Source: Bolinopsis microptera (Eukaryota > Ctenophora > Tentaculata > Lobata > Bolinopsidae). From it: a stretch of DNA of 64,000 nucleotides. Location of the stretch: positions 15,908,983 to 15,972,982 of the forward strand of contig NC_087077.1 of assembly GCF_026151205.1 (NCBI RefSeq). Reading direction: 5' to 3'. The notes below the pieces were generated by a model. That model searched no databases, had not been told where the DNA came from, and saw only the letters and a program-made list of their open reading frames with translations. A program made the position numbers and the translations under genes. Numbering within the stretch: position 1 is the first letter of the stretch; every line of letters starts with the position of its first letter. This document shows positions 61,010 to 64,000 of this stretch, piece by piece.

Positions 61010-61930
61010 ATAATAATCTCCTTATTGCTTAAATAACTGGGTCCTTCAGTTTTCCCTAAAACTTCATTTGAAAACATTCAAAAATAAAAATCTTTACACT
61101 GTTTTAGAAAATCATTTCTTTCTTAAATCCTTCTAATCTAACTTAAAACTTAAAACTGTCAAGCAGTTTCTTGTCATCTGGAGGGAGGTTTGTTCCAATA
61201 ATGAATGACTCGTCCGGAAGAAACGAAGACTGGAGATTCTTCATTTAGTTTCACTCTTACTACCTCTATTGGTTGAAACAAGATTAAGACCAGATCTGTT
61301 TCTCATTCTGAACAACCCGATCCATATTCATAAACCACTAGTTACTTTAAAAAGCTTCAATAAGGTCCCACGTATTCGCAGCTCTGCCCGCGTTGTCAGA
61401 TTGAGGATATCCCGTCTACGCTGTATGGAAGAGTACCCACCTCATCAATAACGACGGGTTAAAAAAACCGCCTCTGGACGCTCTCCAGCTCCAAAACAGT
61501 CCCCATTCCATGAGCCGCAATGGATTCACATTGGACACAATATCAAGTTGAGGTCTTATTTCAAAAGCTTTATAAATAGCTATATTACAATCTGTTCTTG
61601 ATAACTACTCCTTCAATCCAGCAGATCATACGATTTGCTTTAGAAATTACATGCTTTTATCTGTTCATTCCCAAAGCAGGAACTATGGGTAATAACCCCC
61701 AAGTCTTTTTCTGTGCAGATACTTCTAGTTCTACTCCATTTACAATTAGTTTAAGTTGATTATTAATCAGATTAATATGCACTATTTACACTTGGCCAGG
61801 ATTGAAGTTTAAGTGCCTAATACTCTCCCAAATTTCGAGTTCTAAAATATCATCAGTACACTGCCATGGTTAGCTGCATTCCAAACTACTTGAGATCATC
61901 TGCAAAATAATTTAATCTTATTTTTAACAA
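61010..61930 (-). pseudogene. Decayed non-LTR retrotransposon reverse transcriptase, C-terminal part
   Basis: Fragments in shifting frames follow LINE order: LINNQLKLIVNGVEL, EVSAQKKTWGLL, KANRMICWI, then YCVQCESIAAHG, ELESVQRRFF, and SGRVIHYWNKPPS. These match the family blocks KxLGV, KANRxLG, RPxLEYC, LExVQRR and RVxxxWNxLP. Several stops and frameshifts make it clearly dead. Confidence 0.7.
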
Positions 61931-62240
61931 TGTTGAAAAATGTTGCTCCAAAATCGTTAAAGAGAGCATTTTAAACAATATTACATAGCATTAGTACTAT
62001 ACTGCATAACTATTATAAATTAAGCACCCTACAATTTTAAAGATTAAACAAATTGTGAGAAGAAGGGGTAGATTGGGTTGATTGGGGAAGATGTTAATTA
62101 TTGATTTTCGGGTCGTTATCAACATTCTGGAACGTGCAAAAATGCCTCAGGCTTCCTTTAAATATTACAATCTAAATTTCTTTCCTGTAGCTGCTTGAAT
62201 TTATTTTAGATTTGACTGTTGTGAATGGGTCATGGAAAAG

Positions 62241-62320
62241 TTACCTTGGGACCCCAGGCTATTATGTTCATTAACAAATAAAGATTTGGCGGAATGACAG
62301 GCTGAGCGCAGCCCAGTAAT
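62241..62320 (+). repeat. Dispersed repeat R2, copy 3
   Basis: CTTGGGACCCCAGGCTATTA, then GGCGGAATGACAGGCTGAGC and GCAGCCCAGTAA. It precedes an R1 copy by about 300 bp, the same order as at 8117-8269. Confidence 0.7.
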
Positions 62321-62634
62321 GGAAAAGGAGTTCTCTCAAGAACATTGCTGTTTTTTTTCCTAAATAGACTCATAAAAGTAAATAAATAAATATACAAGCC
62401 TCCCTAGTAAAACTTTAAAACCACTGGTTCACACTTCAAAATTGAAATACCTACGTGGCATGTCATGGACCTTTTTTCGATGTTTTATGTTAATGTTCAG
62501 TGCAATAAGAAAGAGAGACAAAATTAAAGTAAAACAAAATTAAAGTAAAACAAAATTTGTTGACAAATTCTTTTATGGGAGTTATAGTTATGGCTTAAAG
62601 CTGTTTTAGTCACGTGACAGGCTAATAAAACCGT

Positions 62635-62700
62635 TGTAGGTTTACAACCTACCAGGACGCGCGCCGAGTTGGAACAGATATTTTACGAGTATCACCCGAT
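62635..62700 (+). repeat. Dispersed repeat R1, copy 3
   Basis: GTAGGTTTACAACCTAC palindrome, CAGGACGCGCGCCGAGTTGG and, directly after, TATTTTACGAGTATCACCC. The middle part present in copies 1 and 2 is deleted. Confidence 0.75.
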
Positions 62701-62934
62701 AAATAAAACCAAAATCACGTGATAATTTTTCGGCCGCGGCGAGCGAATTCAGTAAGAGCTCAAAAACTGTGAAATTTCTCGCTAACGGTTTGTATTCTTT
62801 GCATGGATGAATTAGTACTCTGTCGTTGTAGCCGGATGCGTTTTGTGCTAGATCGGCGAGATGCGCTTACTGTGGCCGCGCGAGCTGCCATGAATTGACA
62901 TCGTCAATTACTCTGTCGGCATAATAATACTATC

Positions 62935-63130
62935 TTACTATATATAAGCGAGACGATATATATATATATATATATCTATATATATATATTATTATATATA
63001 TTTATCTGTGCCATTTTATGACATCCACGCATCAAATTTAACGCGAATTTCTGCAAAAACCGTAAAAAGATATACAACTGAAACTTTTTGACTGGGTCAA
63101 ATGCTTTAATGCCTCCTAAATCAGCATGAA
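62935..63130 (+). repeat. Dispersed repeat R3, copy 3
   Basis: TATATATAAGCGAGACGAT, an AT microsatellite, then CGCGAATTTCTGCAAAAACC, GTAAAAAGATATACAAC and GACTGGGTCAAATGC. It is the fullest copy in the window. Confidence 0.65.
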
Positions 63131-63302
63131 AAAATAAAAACTTGGCCAGAAAATAGGAGTTTTAGATGCCCAAAAATTTGGTACCCCACGTGGGTGTCAA
63201 ACACGCGATTAAATACAAAATAGGTAATAATTTGTTTTAGGTTCTTGAGTCTTCTTGACACCATTTTAGGGAGTTCGACGGGGTTCCTGCTAGTACATTA
63301 AC

Positions 63303-63402
63303 GGTGATACTCGTAAAATATCTCTGATCCCTATATATATTATTCAGGACCATCGACGAGTCCAACTCGGCGCGCGTCCTGGTAGGTTGTAAACCTACAA
63401 CT
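63303..63402 (-). repeat. Dispersed repeat R1, copy 4 (reversed)
   Basis: On the minus strand: GTAGGTTTACAACCTACCAG, GACGCGCGCCGAGTTGG, then GATATTTTACGAGTATCACC. It faces copy 3 at 62635 about 600 bp away, so the two could be the inverted ends of one element. Confidence 0.75.
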
Positions 63403-64000
63403 ATACATGAAACTTCAAACTTAAGACTTGTATTACTAAATTTCGCGAAATGTATTTTTGATTGTTTTATGCACACGGAGCAAATATTTCAAATTCAATC
63501 AATGTAAAATAAAAAAACAAATTTTAGGAAAACAAATTTAAATTTTGGTTATTTATTAATAACAATCAAAATTATCATTCCATAAAAAAATAAAAGCCGG
63601 CGTTATTTGACTGCCTCAGTAAGGTGAATAATAAAAAATAACGAGTTATCAGCGTTTTATAGTATATACAATACGGAGCCAGGTCAAGCATATTTTACAC
63701 AAAATTTAATTTTGAGAACATTTTATGTTTTGAATTGTTACATGTTACCATTTGCCGCTTCAACACGCAAATTAATATTTTTGCTACACAGCCATTCGAA
63801 AAAAATTTTTCATGCTCTGCTTTGCAAAGAAAAAATAAATTCAAAGTTTGTTTCTAGAACTCGCCAATGGCCAATGCATTGTAGCGCGATGCGTTACTGG
63901 TCCGCGCCGCGCACCTAATTATGCTTCTCGCAACCAACCTCGCTTGTATCACGTTGTGTCACCCACGGTCGTTTCACTGTATCGTTCTAACGGATACAGG
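63403..64000. other. Gene-free end of window
   Basis: AT-rich DNA with no supported gene. Confidence 0.4.

Overview
This window looks like AT-rich nuclear DNA from an invertebrate animal. Genes are split into many short exons with GT-AG introns, and the gene-free DNA is packed with decayed transposons, microsatellites and poly-C/poly-G tracts. The families seen (signal recognition particle receptor alpha, matrix metallopeptidase, FAM227, ankyrin, NERD-helicase) are metazoan or widespread. A cnidarian or other early-branching aquatic animal would fit, but the sequence does not settle this. All exon models were read by eye from splice sites, phases and protein motifs.

Layout: (1) 1-1816 is the right part of a transposon-like element built from a short repeated motif. 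(2) 1940-3198 (+) holds the first four coding exons of SRPRA, followed by a frameshifted, truncated palmitoyl-protein thioesterase-like copy at 3530-3890. (3) 3.9-9.7 kb is gene-poor, with repeats and a LINE tail. (4) 9.7-37.5 kb (-) holds two tandem paralogues of a secreted matrix-metallopeptidase-like protein. Gene B (25985-37481) reads as 20 coding exons, 1176 aa, with no lesion: signal peptide, two galactose-binding-like regions, propeptide with cysteine switch, an extra beta-rich region, furin site RRKR, zinc site HEIGHALGILH, then a hemopexin-like tail. Gene A (9685-24200) keeps the catalytic motifs but has a one-base frameshift in the hemopexin exon and no visible 5' end. One gene A intron is almost filled by a 5083-bp element with ~390-bp inverted termini and a 5-bp target duplication; it carries an ankyrin-type gene on the opposite strand.

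(5) 39.0-53.1 kb (+) holds a FAM227 (FWWh-domain) gene with a consensus RFX X-box about 80 bp before its start codon, which fits a ciliary gene. It is divergent from gene B. Its ~10-kb fourth intron contains an 1082-bp foldback element with 9-bp target duplications, an intronless 772-aa NERD/superfamily-1 helicase gene on the opposite strand, a large motif-array element, and a composite element that carries a 122-aa ORF. (6) 53.7-64 kb is mostly transposon debris: a retrotransposon ORF1-like ORF, a decayed LINE reverse transcriptase and dispersed repeats.

The most unusual feature is a group of elements, three ending in GGACACG, whose interior is a scatter of one element-specific ~20-bp motif in both orientations.
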